DNA of 64,000 nt from Clusia tigrina (Eukaryota; Arthropoda; Insecta; Diptera; Clusiidae), in NCBI GenBank assembly GCA_920105625.2, contig OV050030.1, positions 67,547,807 to 67,611,806 of the forward strand, given 5' to 3'. A model generated the notes under the pieces. It saw only the letters and a list, made by a program, of their open reading frames with translations, was not told the DNA's origin and ran no database searches. Made by a program: the position numbers and the translations under genes. Shown in pieces: positions 1-11,517 of the stretch (its first letter is position 1; each line of letters starts with the position of its first letter).

Positions 1-2
1 CA

Positions 3-575
3 CGAGTTGAAATTCAACACTTCCTGCATACTAGGCAAATTGACATTATGCTTTTATCAGAAACGCACTTGACAAACAAAAATTATTTTGCAATATCAGG
101 ATATAAATTCTACAAGACAAACCATCCTGGTAATAAAGCACATGGCGGTACGGGTATATTATTATTAGATAGATATAAGCATCATGCACTAGAAGAGCAT
201 GCAAAGGACTATCTGCAGGCAACATCAATATGTCTTCAATGCTGGGAGGAAAAAATTTTACTAAGCGCAGTCTATTGTCGTCCAAGGTGCTCAGTGACTG
301 AATTACAATTCAAACAATTCTTCACATCATTGGGGACCAAATTTTTGGCAGCAGGTGAGTATAATGCAAAACATACCTTTTGGGGCTCCAGGTTAATAAA
401 TCCCAAAGGCAAACAACTGTTCTCTGCACTACTACATCGGTATTCTAACCTAGACTTCGTGTCTTCAGGGCAACCGACATACTGGACCTCTGACTCTCAA
501 AAAGTGCCCGACCTCATTGATTTTGGAATAACCAGTGGTGTTGATCGTGACTTGTTATATGCAGAATCGTATTAA
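3..575 (+). pseudogene. Jockey-like endonuclease domain fragment
   Basis: The frame is open from the window edge, so the true start lies outside; the first internal Met is at 48. The exonuclease-endonuclease-phosphatase fold is indicated by LLSETHLT (metal-binding Glu region), the GGTGILL segment and the block AGEYNAKHTFWGSR, which corresponds to the usual GDxNAKHxxWGSR of Jockey endonucleases. The Asp of that block reads Glu here, a possible inactivating change. The enzyme would nick target DNA to prime reverse transcription. A TAA at 573-575 ends the frame, and the following SDHS motif (about 582-600) continues in another frame. Confidence 0.78.
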
Positions 576-1088
576 AAGCTCGCTTCTGATCATTCATCAG
601 TTATTATATGTCTACATAAACAAGCTCAACTGGGTTAGAAAGCATGTCACTTAACCAATAAAAGAAGAAACTGGCTCAGGTACCGTCAATATGTAAGTAG
701 TCATATAAACATTGGTCCTCGACTAAAGAGTTCATCCGATATTGACTCGGCACCTTTGGCCATCAACTCAGTTCTTTCATCTGCAACACACACTCATCTC
801 CAGCAGCCTCATTATCCCGCTCCGCAACAACGCGTACAACATTTGCAGTTATCGATATTCTCGATAAGGAGAAAAGGCGCTTAAGAAAAGAGTGGCAACA
901 AAATAGGTCACCCTACGCCAACCAGAAATTAGCATTAGCAAAAAAACGCTCCCGAGAAGCACTGAACTGCGAGCTAGAGAACAGCTTGAAAAAGTATACT
1001 AAGACGCTAACTGCAACACAAAGTATTAACTACTCCTTATGGAAAGCCTATAAATATATAAAGATCCATCCACCACTCAGGCAAAATA

Positions 1089-1517
1089 ATGGAATTTGGG
1101 CAAGAAGTGACCAAGAGAAAGCCTCAGCCTCATCTGAAATCCGTATTTCAACCCAACCAACCAACCAACAGTTTTGAAATTCCATTTTTGGCCCCTAAAA
1201 AACCACTAATCCCGATGAAGGTTAAAATGAAGGAAGTGCAACTTTCAATTAAAAATCAGCTAAGCCCGAAAAAAGCACCAGGATTTGAATTAATTACCGC
1301 AAAAATGATTGTGAAATTGCCTGAAATAGCCATCAAAATAGTGATGCAGTTATTTAATGCAATATTTATGATTCGGTATTTTCCAAAACCCTGGAAAATA
1401 TCTCAAATTACAATGATACCAAAACCAGGAAAAGACGCAAGTAAACCGTCATCCTATCGGCCCATAAGCTTGCCCCCAGTCATTTCCAAACTATTTGAGA
1501 AACTGCTTCTTCTATAG
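1089..1517 (+). pseudogene. Jockey-like reverse transcriptase, N-terminal part
   Basis: The translation carries the KKAPGFE block before the fingers and the motif MIPKPGKDASKPSSYRPISL, the conserved RT motif 1-2 region of Jockey elements, followed by the VISKLFEKLL helix. A stop at about 1515 and an A-rich stretch at 1640-1653 separate it from the catalytic half. The role would be target-primed cDNA synthesis. It belongs with the endonuclease upstream and the palm domain downstream. Confidence 0.8.
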
Positions 1518-1674
1518 CTGCAGCCGCACATATACAAATCTATTATTCCCCACCATCAATTTGGATTTCTTAAGAATCACAGAACCATAGCACAAATTAA
1601 AATACCCGCATGACTAGTGCAATTCGAAATACTTTTGAAGAAAAAAAAAAGACTGCTCTGCTATATTCTTAGAT

Positions 1675-2096
1675 ATGGCACAGGCGTTTGACAGAGTTTG
1701 GCATGAAGGATTAATATATAAAATTCAAAAACTCTTACCAGTTAATGTGCACATGCTACTCGAATCGTATTTGGATAACCGAAAGTTCAGAATAAAATAT
1801 GGAGAATACACCACAAACAACTTTGATATTAATGCTGGGGTTCCACAAGGTAGTGTTCTAGGTCCTGTACTATATGTATTATTCACTGCAGACCTCACTA
1901 CTGATGATCATCTAGTCACTTCAATATTCGCAGACGACACTGCTATTCATAGTATACTCCTACATAGCAATCCAACAGTGGCTTCGAATCGCCTTGAGGA
2001 GCATTTGAAGAAAATGGAAGTGTGGCTGGCAAATTGGCGCATTAAGGCCCATAAAATAAATTGGCTACTCAACTCCAAGTCAAAAAAGGAGGAAAT
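1675..2096 (+). pseudogene. Jockey-like reverse transcriptase, palm domain
   Basis: Motif A (AQAFDRVWHEGL), motif B (AGVPQGSVLGPVLY) and motif C (FADDTAI, with the catalytic Asp pair) appear in order and with normal spacing. The first Asp of motif A is also present. The fragment then runs as a thumb-like stretch (LEEHLKKMEVWLANWRIKAH) until the next element interrupts it. The palm residues are intact but the ORF is broken upstream, so no working enzyme can be made. Confidence 0.82.
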
Positions 2097-3427
2097 ATGT
2101 CCCGTGAGGGACCCACTCTAGGAGATAACCGGTTTGCCCTGTTACCTCCAAGTTCCAAAGCAAAACGTAATAACTAAGGATATATTCCCAACTCTACCGT
2201 CAATAAAAAAAGACAATCCTAAATACCTTGTGGCCAGCGCAATAAATTCGAACAAACCCCTCAACAAATATTCCTGCTTCGCCGTCCACAAGGCTTTAAA
2301 GAATATTTCTACAGAAAAAATGGAAATATCAAACCTAAGGGACGGCAGCCTCTTGCTGTTTGTTAAATAAAATTTTATAGCAAAAAAATTCCTTTCAACA
2401 ACAAAATTAATTGGAGTTTGCGATGTAAAAATCTAATTGCACAGAACCTCAACCATTCCAAGGCCACCATTGATGCACCTTGCCTCAATGATATACCTGA
2501 GACAGAAATTGTTGAGAATCTCAGGGACCAGGGTGTCGTTTCAGCATACAAATTTCGTAAATATATTGATGGTCACATAGTTGCTAGTGGAGTTGTATTG
2601 CTCATATTCAACTTGTTCCATTTCCCAGAAAAACTAGAAGTCCCATGGTACTCTACTAAAGTCAGCCCATATTATCCAAACTCAATGAGATGTAGAAGTT
2701 GTCAAATTCTTAGGCACACAGCAAAATGCTGCAATAAAACACCAGTATGTGATTCTTGTGCACTCCCACCTCACACACCATCACCATGCTCACGTACGCA
2801 ATGTGCAAATTGTTCAGGTAGCCACTCTGCCTCCAAAAGATCATGCCCAAAATTCATCCAAATGAAAGGAATCATTAAAACAAAAACAGACAAGAAGTTT
2901 AGCATGCATGAAGCAATCAAAATTCATAGAATGCGTATACCTCCTACTCTCAATGAGTCTTCCTTCTCCTTTTCCAATATAACAAAAAACTTAACTAGTA
3001 ATCAACAACACAATACCAAGAACTAATAATTCAAGTTCAAATAATTACTGTATGAAACAAATCTCGGCTTACAACAGCAAATCAAATATCAATTCTACAA
3101 ATAATGCACCAAAAGAATATAGCAAAAAAAACACACCAAACATACATTCCAAAATCACCTACTTCAATAGTTAACACCCATTCTTATTCTGCCAACAACA
3201 AAAATAATAACCATCAACACACCGAGCAAATTTGCTCTAACAACAACAATGCTAGCATTAACATCACCAACAACAACATTAACCACAACAATCCTACCAC
3301 ATCAATTTCCCCTCTTGTCAAAAAACAAAATATTGAAACTTCCTCTTTACTACCTTACTCCAAAGAACTAGAACATTATCGTACCATTATAGATCTCACC
3401 ACACAGTTTAGTAAGAAAGAAGAGTAA
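2097..3427 (+). pseudogene. I-clade ORF1 (gag / nucleic-acid chaperone)
   Basis: ATG at 2097 begins a protein whose start (GDNRFALL) matches the start of the minus-strand copy (EGNRFALM); the frame then breaks near 2135. The SCFAVHKAL block lies at about 2270-2300. The segment 2418-3026 holds three zinc knuckles in tandem: CRSCQILRHTAKCC, CDSCALPPHTPSPC and CANCSGSHSASKRSC. The tail to 3427 is rich in Asn, Thr and His, probably unstructured. ORF1 proteins of this clade bind element RNA in cytoplasmic particles. There are at least two frameshifts. Confidence 0.8.
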
Positions 3428-3672
3428 AGGAACGCAAAAGTAATTTCAGTTATTTTTTGACAGGCATTGGAATATAAATTGCTTATTAAACAAGTATAAT
3501 GATATTCAATTATTATCAATCTCTCTCTTTCACAACCTACCGTTTATTAACTCCAATAAACAAGTTATTGCCATATTAATCAAAAAACACCTTCCATATA
3601 AAATAATCTCTTTATTTATTTATTTCTATTTCTTAAAAAGCTACAAAGTACAGATTATTAATCGCTAATTCA

Positions 3673-4350
3673 ATGGAGCTTAATATTCTACAGTGGAATA
3701 TGAAAGGCTACCACAACAATTATATAGATTTAGAAATACTGTCAAATACATACAAACCACACATCCTATGCCTTCAAGAAACCCACATTAAGTTTAATGG
3801 TACTGCATTTTTTCCCAAACAATATCAAAGTTATTTTTACAATATTCCATGTAATAGCTCTTCAAAACTGGTGCTGGTATTCTCGTGCATCATAGCATTC
3901 CTCACAACCTTATTCAAATTCAATCCAACCTAATTTTTGTGGCTATAGAAATAAATATAAACTTCCCAATTACTGTTTTTTATATATATATACCACTTGT
4001 CAATCCATTAATTGTAGCGACCTTATCAAACTTATATCCAATATTAATACACCTATTATACTTCTAGGCGATCTTAACGGTTGGAGTCCACTTTGGGGCT
4101 CCCCTAGTCACAATTTAAGAGGACAAATCATAGAAGATTTTATCCTATCATCTGACTTAGTCATTCTCAATGATGGATCTCCTACACACTTTTCCACACA
4201 TGGCAGTCTCACAATTCTGGACCTAACTTTATGTTCTCCCCAGTTAATGCTGCTCGCTAACTGGATGATATTGAACGACCTCCATAATAGTGAATATTTT
4301 CCGTTTTTAACTTCATTTAAATTCTCTAACCACAGTCACCCAATTACTAC
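3673..4350 (+). pseudogene. I-clade ORF2 endonuclease
   Basis: ATG at 3673 opens MELNILQWNMKGYHNN, the standard N-terminus of I-type ORF2 (Asn metal ligand in QWN). It continues with LCLQETHIK (catalytic Glu), then in shifted frames LLGDLNGWSPLWGS at about 4060 (GDxN active site), SPTHFSTHG and LTILDLTLCS. The SNHSHPI segment near 4330 replaces the usual SDHxPI. The domain order is complete but at least three frame changes break it. It sits about 245 bp downstream of ORF1. Confidence 0.78.
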
Positions 4351-5897
4351 CTCACCGGTAAAATTTCATAATGAAATACTATTTCTTCTACCTAAATATC
4401 CCGCTTCCCAAAATGTAAACAGATATGCCGCCTTAATACAAATGGTAATTCGTTCTGCAGCAAATAATTCAATCCGCATTTGTAAATCAAGGAACGCTCG
4501 ACAAAGTGCTCCTTGGTGGTCTGCCGAACTAAATTTGCTTCGAAAGGAGAAGCAAACAGCTTGGTATAGATTTCGAAAATCAAATTCCCTTACTCATCTC
4601 ATAGAATACAGAAAAAAGATTGCATTGTTTAACACAGAAAACAGATATATAATACTCCTACAGCAATCATTTGGCATAATATAAGATAGTTGACTGGTAA
4701 ATACACTTTATTCTCCATAAAATGAATTTAACACAACTTTTCAACTATTTCGGACCCTCTGTTAATTTCTTCCAAATTTGCCGAATATTATTCTCAATGT
4801 TCAAAAAACTCCCAATTTCCAACTCAATTGAGACAACAAAAACGTGTTGTCCTTTCAGCAGAAACCCCCAAGTGCGGCAGTAACAAAGCAAAATTTTTTG
4901 AGGTAGATTTTAGCGTCAATGAATTTTCAGCGGTCTAGAATCATGTAAAAGGATCTTCGCCAGGGTTTGATAGGTTACGTATCAGATGTTGCGTTATTGT
5001 CCATAGGTACTTAAAGAAAGAATTCTTGTTCTCTACAGCAATATATTTAAAAGTGGAACAATTCCTCAAAGCTTTAATACAGCAATAATCATACCAATTA
5101 AAAAGCCATTAAAACTGTTGACCACATCTCCAGTTATAGACCTATTTCATTATTACCTTGTATAGGTAAGTTGTTGGATAAAATGGTTTCCAAAAGACTA
5201 ATGTGGTTTCTCACTTCCACAAATTCACTTTATGTATCCCAAGTTGGATTTAAGCCTGGCTCTGGCACCGTTGATATCTTATTATACATCGATCTTTTAA
5301 TTTGTAAAAGCCTTTTCACCAAAAATAATAAAAAAAAAAAAAAAAAATTTTTGGTATGGAGGATTGGACCAAAAATGTACAACATAAAATTATTTCTATC
5401 AAATAGAAAAATACGTTGTCGTGTTAATAATATATATTATCCCTAACTCTACCATTATGCAATGGTATCCCGCAAGGCTCCTCGCTTTCTGTCACGCTAT
5501 TTTTAATTGCATTTGTGCATCTAAGTGATATCTTAAAACTGGACAAAAACGTATTGCACTGCCTTTATGCAGATGACTTGTATATTATTTGCAACACAAA
5601 GAGCACGATCTTTTCAGATGTACTGAAATTAATTAGCAATTGGTCTAATCAATCAAGAGCTAAAATATCACTTGAAAAAACTAAACATACGAGTATACAT
5701 ATTTGCGGTAAAATATATTGCAATAACATTAATATCACGTTTAATAACAATTCAATTAAAAATGTAAATTACCTTAAGATTCTAGGTTTCATTTTTGATA
5801 ATAAAAATAGTTTTAAATACCATTGTATTAGGTTAAGAAACAGCTTAGCTGCCAGAGTAAATATTGCTAAATATCTAATAAAAGCCATTTTACACTA
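4351..5897 (+). pseudogene. I-clade ORF2 reverse transcriptase
   Basis: The EN-RT linker (APWWSAELNLLRKEKQTAWYRFRK at about 4510-4580) is followed by degraded RT fingers at 4900-5200 (GSSPGFDR; LDKMVSKRL and SQVGFKPG at 5171-5260). Motif B, NGIPQGSSLSVTLFLIAF, lies at about 5463-5515. Motif C, LYADDLYII, is at about 5560-5590 and keeps both catalytic Asp residues. An A-run at 5330-5346 accompanies a frame break. Several stops lie between these blocks. Confidence 0.75.
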
Positions 5898-6159
5898 ACA
5901 CTAACTAATTAACCAAATTATCTAAAATTGACTACCAATTGCATATATAAGGAAATTGCGCCAAAACGCATCTAGATAAGTTAAAGGCTCCATACCACGC
6001 AGCCATACGTTCCAGTCTTAGAGCATTCAAAACAACTTCAACTAGGAATATAATTGCTGAAGGCGGATTTTTCTCACTGGAAGATAGATATCAGTATCTT
6101 AGTTGTCGCCTTATCCCTAAGATTTGCTGCTATCCTCCTGAAATTCTCTTCAAATAAAT

Positions 6160-6635
6160 TCACTTGTTAAAAGCACGGAAACGCCCACTGTTAATGGCAT
6201 CTGCTATAGCAAATATTTTAAATAAGTCAAATGAACTCGGGCGTCAAATTGAACCAGTACTACCTCCGAAACTCAGATTCCCACCATGGTTACTGGCCAA
6301 CAAATCTTTTATCAACCAAATGACAAAATTTAGAAAGGAAAATACTTCAAACAATATTTATCGGCAAATATACATCGAGCCTTTTAAACAATAAAACTGG
6401 AAATTTCTTTGCACCGATGGATCCAAAATTGAAAACGCTGACAGCTTTGCAGTTGTTGATTCAGATGGCAATACTCTATCTAATGATCTGCTTCCTCCAT
6501 TCGCTTTAATTTTCGATGCAGAGTTTCAGGGGCTTCTATCATGTTAACATATTGTAAAAAGTAAAAAAGGAAAGTTTATTATATGTACAGACAGCTTATC
6601 AACCTTTACGGCATCAAAAAACTTTAATAATAAGA
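6160..6635 (+). pseudogene. I-clade ORF2 RT tail and RNase H fragment
   Basis: A thumb/connection segment (6164-6394) leads into an RNase H domain whose first active-site block FCTDGSK is at about 6410. It is followed by ADSFAVVD, FDAEFQGL (the catalytic Glu helix) and FIICTDSL (third carboxylate). The domain ends abruptly at about 6630 before the final His/Asp block, where a TAA/TTA-rich tract and the 3' tail of the adjacent LOA element occur. RNase H would remove the RNA template strand. Confidence 0.75.
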
Positions 6636-6721
6636 TTATTATTATTATGTGTAGGGGATTTAAGCACCGCGACCTTTCGATCTATTGTGCCCCAATCAGA
6701 GGTTCAAAGTAAATCTTTGAG

Positions 6722-7062
6722 TCATATCCTCTGGATAAATGTGATGACAAGTTTTGGCTCCAGAGGTTTCACATAACTGACAGAGCCCTGGAAAAATCCC
6801 AAGTATTTCCTGCGGGTGTGGATGAGAGCCGGACATTCTGTCAACACACGCAAATATGTCTCCTCTTCCTCCATACAGAATCTGCAGGAGCCTTCCGAGG
6901 TCATCCCAATTCTCACCATATGTGAGTTCAGTTTACAGTGTCCTGTGAGTAGGCCAGTCATCATCCTAAGATTATTCTTAGAAAGATTGATGAGTGATTC
7001 GAATCTCTTTAGGTGGTAAGTCCCTAGCAGACTCTTTGATACTCTTAGGCTTAGTGTGTTAA
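6722..7062 (-). pseudogene. LOA ORF2 C-terminal zinc-finger region (L1)
   Basis: Contains TGLLTGHCKLNSHMVRIG followed by CRFCMEEEETYLRVLTECPAL, a Cys-Cys(-His)-Cys pattern found after RNase H in LOA- and R1-related ORF2 proteins and thought to bind element RNA or target DNA. The His of the usual TxxHxLxxCP pattern reads Arg here. The same block recurs in L2 and L3. Confidence 0.75.
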
Positions 7063-7139
7063 CCTAATATTTCTGGCTATGGTGTCCCTCATCGATGCTA
7101 AGCTGGTTGAACAGCTTGCCCTTGCCTACACCGCAGAGG

Positions 7140-7688
7140 GGTTCTGGGTCAATAAAGGGTGTTGCAGCCACCTTGCAAGTTCGTCGGCAATCTCGTTCCC
7201 TTCTATGCCAGTATGTCCTGGAACCCATAGAATAGTAACTTTGTTGCGTAAGCCAAGAGCATTTAGTTTTTTGATGCACTCCCAACCAGTTTCGAATTTA
7301 CCTGATAAGAGGTAAGTGTCCTAATGGCCGCTTGGCTATCCGATAAGATAGCAATTTTCTTGCGATCGTAACCTTTTTCAATGTTGAAATGTGCACATCT
7401 CCCAATGGCGTGCATTTCCGCTTGGAAGATGCTAGTATATTTGCCTAGCGATTCATGGTATTTGTACCTAGGTCCAAATACCCCCGCGCCGGAACCCTCT
7501 GCTGGGAGAGATCCGTCGGTGTACCAGGTGATCGTGGACTGATCTAACCTGTAAGTTTCGCTGAGACCTCTCCATGCGTTTTTGTAGCTCCACTCTGTTT
7601 TAAACAACTTATTGAAACTGTAGCGTGTGATTGTAAAGTCCTTCGGTATACAGATGTCTGGAATGGCCTTTGATAAGGTTTCTACCAT
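7140..7688 (-). pseudogene. LOA ORF2 RNase H domain (L1)
   Basis: The minus-strand translation shows TWYTDGSLPAEGSGAGVF (first Asp), FQAEMHAIGRCAHF (catalytic Glu), ILSDSQAAIRTL (third Asp) and, after a frameshift at about 7285, WVPGHTGIEGNEIADELAR (His and final Asp). All four blocks are present, so the domain was functional before the frameshift. It lies between the RT and the C-terminal finger, as in other LOA elements. Confidence 0.8.
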
Positions 7689-8841
7689 CTAACTCCCGAT
7701 GAGACTCTCAGGACCATTTGCTGCTCTCATCATTCTATACAGAGCCCTCTTCTCTTGTGTTTCCACAAATATGTGTAGCGGTGTAAGTTCCAGTATGACG
7801 TTCAGGGCGGCTGTAGGACAGGTTTTTATAGCTCCAGTTATACAGACGCCAGCAAGCCTTTGCACCTTAGCTAGTGCTTGTGCAAAGTTTAGTTGTCTTG
7901 CTTTCTTAGCCACAGAACCACTCCGTAAGTGATCATTGGGCGTACTATCATTAAGTACATCTATCGCAGGATCTTGGGATTGCAGGTCCAATTTTTGCCC
8001 GCGATTCATCTACATATCATGAGAGATCCTTTCGCTTTACTAATTGTCCCATTGATGTGAGACCTCCATAATAGTTTTCTATCTAGATCTATTTCAGATT
8101 GCACATTGATCTTCACTCCATTTAGTTTTATAGGTTTAAGGTTTTTGCGTTTATATTTCCTCGTGAAAGGCACAATAGTAGTTTTATGGGGTTTATTTTA
8201 AGTCCCATCCTGTTGCACCAATCACCTGTAATTCGTAAACCACATTGGAGTTCACATAGTGTACTCTCGAATTTTCCCCTGCATGTAATCGCTATGTCAT
8301 CAGCATATCCCTGACAGCATAACCCCATGTTAGTTAATTCCCAGAGAAGTTCATCCACCCCAAGGCACCACAGCGGAGATAGTACTCCACTGTGCGGACA
8401 TCCTCGAACAGTACTAACAACTGAGGTTGTTGAGGTGAGGGATACTTCGGGTGTTCTGGTTTGCAGCATTTGTGCTATCCAATTGGATAGGGTAGAGATT
8501 ACCCCCTTACAAACAAGAGCCCTACTCACTGCCTTGTGTTAGGTGTTGTCAAAGGCTCCATCAATATCCAAAAATGCCCCTAACGGCACCTTCTTGTCCT
8601 CGAGGGCTTGATGGAGTGTTTCAGCTGGTACAGAGCAGATGAATGAGGTTAGGCATATTGACCTAAAGGATTTGGGGTGAAGTGGATCCTTCTTCCCAGC
8701 CTTCGGGATGAAAACTACATTGGCCCTCCTCCATGGTGCTGGTATATAGCCCATTGCCAGACTACTCCAAATAATTTTTAGTGGTGGTTGGAAGATGAGA
8801 TCTAACCCCTTTTGTAGCAGGGCTGGGAAGATTCCATCCAC
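7689..8841 (-). pseudogene. LOA ORF2 reverse transcriptase (L1)
   Basis: The fragment 8841-8539 carries MDGIFPALLQKG, RRANVVFIPKAGKKDP and the motif A block GAFLDIDGAFDNT. The fragment 8529-8128 carries TVRGCPHSGVLSPLWCL (motif B; the Gln of the usual CPQGGVLSP reads His here), CQGYADDIAITCRGKF (motif C) and MGLKINPIK. The 8009-7689 piece is the thumb with ITGAIKTCPTAALNVILELTPLHIF, a signature shared with L2. Stops lie near 8539 and 8010-8128. Confidence 0.8.
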
Positions 8842-9790
8842 CCCAGGTGACTTAAATGGCTTTAATGAGTGAATAGCCCATTTTAGCCTATCACCAGTAC
8901 ATATAGATTTTGCTATATACGATCAGTCCTCATTTCTGAGTCTATGTACTGTGCCAGCACTACCCCGTTCTTCATTACGTACAAAGGACCCTGGGAAGTG
9001 AGTTTTCAGAAGAAGCATAGCTTTTTCTTCCTCATTTACAGTATAACTACCATCATCTCTGCTAAGAGTGAGTGATGAGATATTGTGTCCCTTTGCTAGA
9101 GCTTTGTGCAGCCGGCTAGCTTCCGGAGTGATACCTTCACAGTATTTACTGAAACTTATACGTTTGGCACTTCTAATTTATTTGTTGTAGTTTGTGAGAG
9201 CCACCGTATATTCCTCCCATTTACTTATGCTTTTAGCCCGGTTGAATAGTCTACGTACATTTGCCCTTAGATTTGAAAGCTTATCACTCCACCAGGACGA
9301 GTCCTTGGTGGATTTAACTTTGTTCGTAGGGCAACTAGCTTCATATGAGTTTATTATGGCTTTATTTAGCTCCTCAGCCGCTATTTCAAGTTCGAGAGAG
9401 TTCCTTATGGACTTGCCCAGATTTACCTGGTTGACATTGTACTTAAGGTTCCTAGAAATGGACTCCCAGTTTTTCGAACCTACTAATTCGGTGATCAGAC
9501 ATTGAAGGCTCATCAGACACAGTCCAGTTTTTGACTAAGTCCTTCAAGTAAGAGTTCCCCAATGTTAAGTCTAATACATCATTCCTAGTTCTTGTTGCGA
9601 AAGTGGGTGTATTTCTCACATTAAAGATTTCTAATTTGCTACTGAGTATAAATTCAAATATGCATTTACCTCTGGTGTTGTGTTGGAGCTGCCCCAGATC
9701 TCATTGTGCGCATTGGCGTCACATCCTATCAGCAGTGGCAGTTTTTTGGAGTTGCAGTACTCAATCCGGCACTCCATTTTTCATGATAAA
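8842..9790 (-). pseudogene. LOA ORF2 endonuclease C-terminal half and linker (L1)
   Basis: From 9790 down, the translation gives KKLPLLIGCDANAHNEIWGS (endonuclease GDxN-type block, Cys before Asp as in LOA/R1 relatives), then after a frameshift at about 9680 a TFATRTRNDVLDLTL block and a SDEPSMSDHR block (the catalytic SDH). The linker at 9513-9178 has DSSWWSDKLSNLRANVRRLFNRAK. The N-terminal half of the endonuclease is absent, so L1 is 5'-truncated, as expected from incomplete target-primed reverse transcription. Confidence 0.74.
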
Positions 9791-10394
9791 CTTCAAAATA
9801 ATTTTTCAATATCTTTCTCTAATTAACCTAATCAATAAAATATAAATGTTAACATAAGCCGATAGCCCTGGCAGCTATTCCTTTTGTTTAATTATAATTT
9901 TAATTTTAATTAGATTATTAATAAATAAGTAAATAATAAACGAGGAGAAGAGAAAGAGAGAGTTAAGTTAAGAGAGTTACATATTATTATATTAAGACAG
10001 TTAAATATTAATAAATTAAGAGAATTTAAAATTAAATATAATGCAATTACAAAAGGTTTGATTGCCAGGCTTTCGAAGGTTAGGTGGGTCATTTATGTTG
10101 ATCGTTGTTAACGAAGCCGAAGCTCTTTTTTAACTCTCGCTATACTTGCTGCCGTTTTTTTAATCCTCTGTCGTTCTTATTTGTAAATAGTGCAGCTGGG
10201 CTGCACTAAAATTTTTTGTTGATTTCACTGTGTGAAATCCTTCCTTTTTTTAGCTTTTTTAAAATGTTAACAGTAATTCCTATACACGCTGAGCGGTTGA
10301 TAGCTGACCAAAATTTTTTTGAGTTTAGTAGTTTGAAGGACGACTGGAAAGTAATCTTATCGCATTGAGAGTAACTACTGTACTGTCTTCTTAA
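9791..10394. other. A/T-rich gap without a gene
   Basis: No coding block is visible. 9890-10040 is a low-complexity A/T and purine-rich stretch with loosely repeated TTAAGAGAGTTA-like words. 10150-10390 has poly-T runs and a GTGCAGCTGGGCTGCAC palindrome at about 10188. Part of the right side may be the 5' leader of the Helitron fragment that follows. Confidence 0.5.
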
Positions 10395-10960
10395 TGTTTG
10401 TTTTTAGTGTTTTTAGAATGCCTCTAAAAAGAAAACGCAACATCGGTCGATCGACAACAAATTCAGTGAGAGTAAGAAAATTTCGTAAGCAAAGAATAGG
10501 AAAGATTATCGCAAATGCATATTCATAAGCAACGAGTTGCAAGAAATATTACAGTGCAACGATGGCGCATAAAGAACTTAAGCGGTTATAATTATAGGAG
10601 AGAAATTGATTATGCCAGCGAATGCTATGTAGATAAAATGAATGAATTTGTGTTGATTGCGAAGTATTAACGTTGAAAGGTGAAACAAAAATCATGCTAT
10701 GTTCTTCCGGAAAATTTCGTTTGGATCTTGTAAAATGTCCCCTACAATCAAAACATTTTCTACAAATTCTTCGGTCGTACATTCCAGATGAGATCGTTTT
10801 TAGAAAATGAAATAATTGAAGGTAATTTCAGGCCAACTTTTCAAGTAGGCAGGTTTACCACAGAATGCCTGCTGAAACTAGGTCGGTACCCAAGTTTCTA
10901 CAAATCTATATGATCACAAATTATGTAAAGCAATCGACAATCGAATGGCACATATACCAA
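10395..10960 (+). mobile_element. Helitron 5' coding fragment, copy A
   Basis: A basic N-terminal stretch (PLKRKRNIGRSTTN at about 10420) is followed by decayed coding with the block LCSSGKFRLDLVKCPL at about 10697-10743, which matches the CCSxGKVxLxxLxxPP element upstream of the Rep domain in Helitron proteins. The FQMRSF block at about 10775 and GNFRPTFQVGR follow. The same stretch, at similar spacing, occurs at 33270-33600 and 34110-34210 (copy B), which is the strongest support. The Rep and helicase domains are missing here. Confidence 0.62.
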
Positions 10961-10983
10961 ATTTAAACAGCGCTGTACTTAAT

Positions 10984-11033
10984 CAGCGCCAAGAATAGTT
11001 TTATATATCAGCGCCAAGAATAGTTTTATATAT
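10984..11033. repeat. 25-bp tandem duplication
   Basis: A unit starting CAGCGCCAAGAATAG occurs twice with no mismatch (10984-11008 and 11009-11033), between the Helitron A fragment and the solo LTR. A partial third unit (ATAGAATAG) follows. Probably replication slippage. Confidence 0.85.
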
Positions 11034-11041
11034 AGAATAGA

Positions 11042-11360
11042 AGTTTTCATATCTTTATATTTTTTAGCATATTTTGCGTTATATTTTCATTCTTGCATTC
11101 CTACGATTCCTATCATTTGTCCCGACACTACTTCTACGATTAATGTAATTAAAATCCGTTTTTCTGGAATATTTGCGCCGTAACTGCAGTTCTGCAGCTA
11201 CTGCAACCGGCTTCTTTATGTTTTTTCATGGTTACTGCTAGTGAGTTACTTCTAGATTTAAAGTCGCATTTAAAGGAGATAGTCAATAATTTGAGGTGTT
11301 GTAAAAGAATAAATAAATAAATATTTTTTTTTTAGTTATTGTAAAGAAAACAATTTAACT
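11042..11360 (+). mobile_element. Solo LTR of an errantivirus-like gypsy element
   Basis: About 319 bp that aligns end to end, in reverse orientation, with the 3' LTR at 30981-31311. It begins AGTTTTCATATC (against AGTTAAGATATC) and ends CAATTTAACT in both. A polyadenylation signal-like AATAAATAAATAAA cluster lies near the end (about 11308-11325). No internal element sequence adjoins it, so it is best read as a solo LTR left by LTR-LTR recombination. I could not identify a clean target duplication. Confidence 0.68.
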
Positions 11361-11517
11361 GGATCCTTCAAAAAAAAGATATAGAACTAGCTTAATCCTT
11401 GATACCAAAAGGATATAGTTCAAATATCCTTTGAGGATCGAGAAAAATAAACAACAAGTATACTACATAAAGGAGAAAAATGAAACAATCTTTTGAGGAT
11501 CACAACCAATAAAATAT
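11361..11517. other. Short non-coding gap
   Basis: A/T-rich sequence between the solo LTR and the LOA L2 tail. It contains a repeated word (ATCCTTTGAGGATC / CTTTTGAGGATCACAA at about 11430 and 11490) but no gene. Confidence 0.5.

Larger units (their letters stand above)
1..2096 (+). mobile_element. Jockey-clade non-LTR retrotransposon, decayed ORF2
   Basis: One ORF2 can be followed in order: apurinic-type endonuclease (3-575), a linker (about 576-1088) and a reverse transcriptase in two frames (1089-1517, 1675-2096). The linker keeps recognisable Lys/Arg-rich coding but is broken by stops and frameshifts. The element enters from beyond the left edge. On the right it stops inside the RT thumb, where ORF1 of an I-clade element begins at 2097, so the 3' end was lost or overwritten. 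RT motifs with the AGVPQGSVLGP and FADDTAI pattern are typical of the Jockey clade. No RNase H is seen. Confidence 0.8.
2097..6640 (+). mobile_element. I-clade non-LTR retrotransposon, copy 1
   Basis: Two-ORF layout: ORF1 gag with three CCHC zinc knuckles (2097-3427) and ORF2 with endonuclease, RT and RNase H (3673 to about 6635). RNase H after RT and the three-knuckle ORF1 fit the I clade. ORF1 resembles that of the minus-strand copy at 15.2-19.8 kb (shared NRFAL near the start and SCFAVHKAL), but the two are clearly divergent subfamilies. All ORFs are broken. The 3' end is cut inside RNase H near a TAA/TTA-rich tract at 6630-6655, where a minus-strand LOA element abuts. Confidence 0.82.
6641..9790 (-). 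mobile_element. LOA-clade non-LTR retrotransposon, copy L1
   Basis: On the minus strand, from 9790 down, endonuclease, EN-RT linker, RT, RNase H and a C-terminal zinc finger appear in order, the domain set of LOA-type elements. The 3' end carries a short (ATA)n-like tail at about 6633-6655. The 5' end is truncated inside the endonuclease. The 3' UTR just outside the coding end resembles that of copy L2 (compare 6670-6705 with 11655-11685). Every domain holds stops or frameshifts. Confidence 0.8.

Noticed and set aside
3104..3427. Asn/Thr/His-rich open frame as a separate gene
   Set aside because: It lies between the zinc knuckles and ORF2 of the I element and is best read as the ORF1 C-terminal tail.
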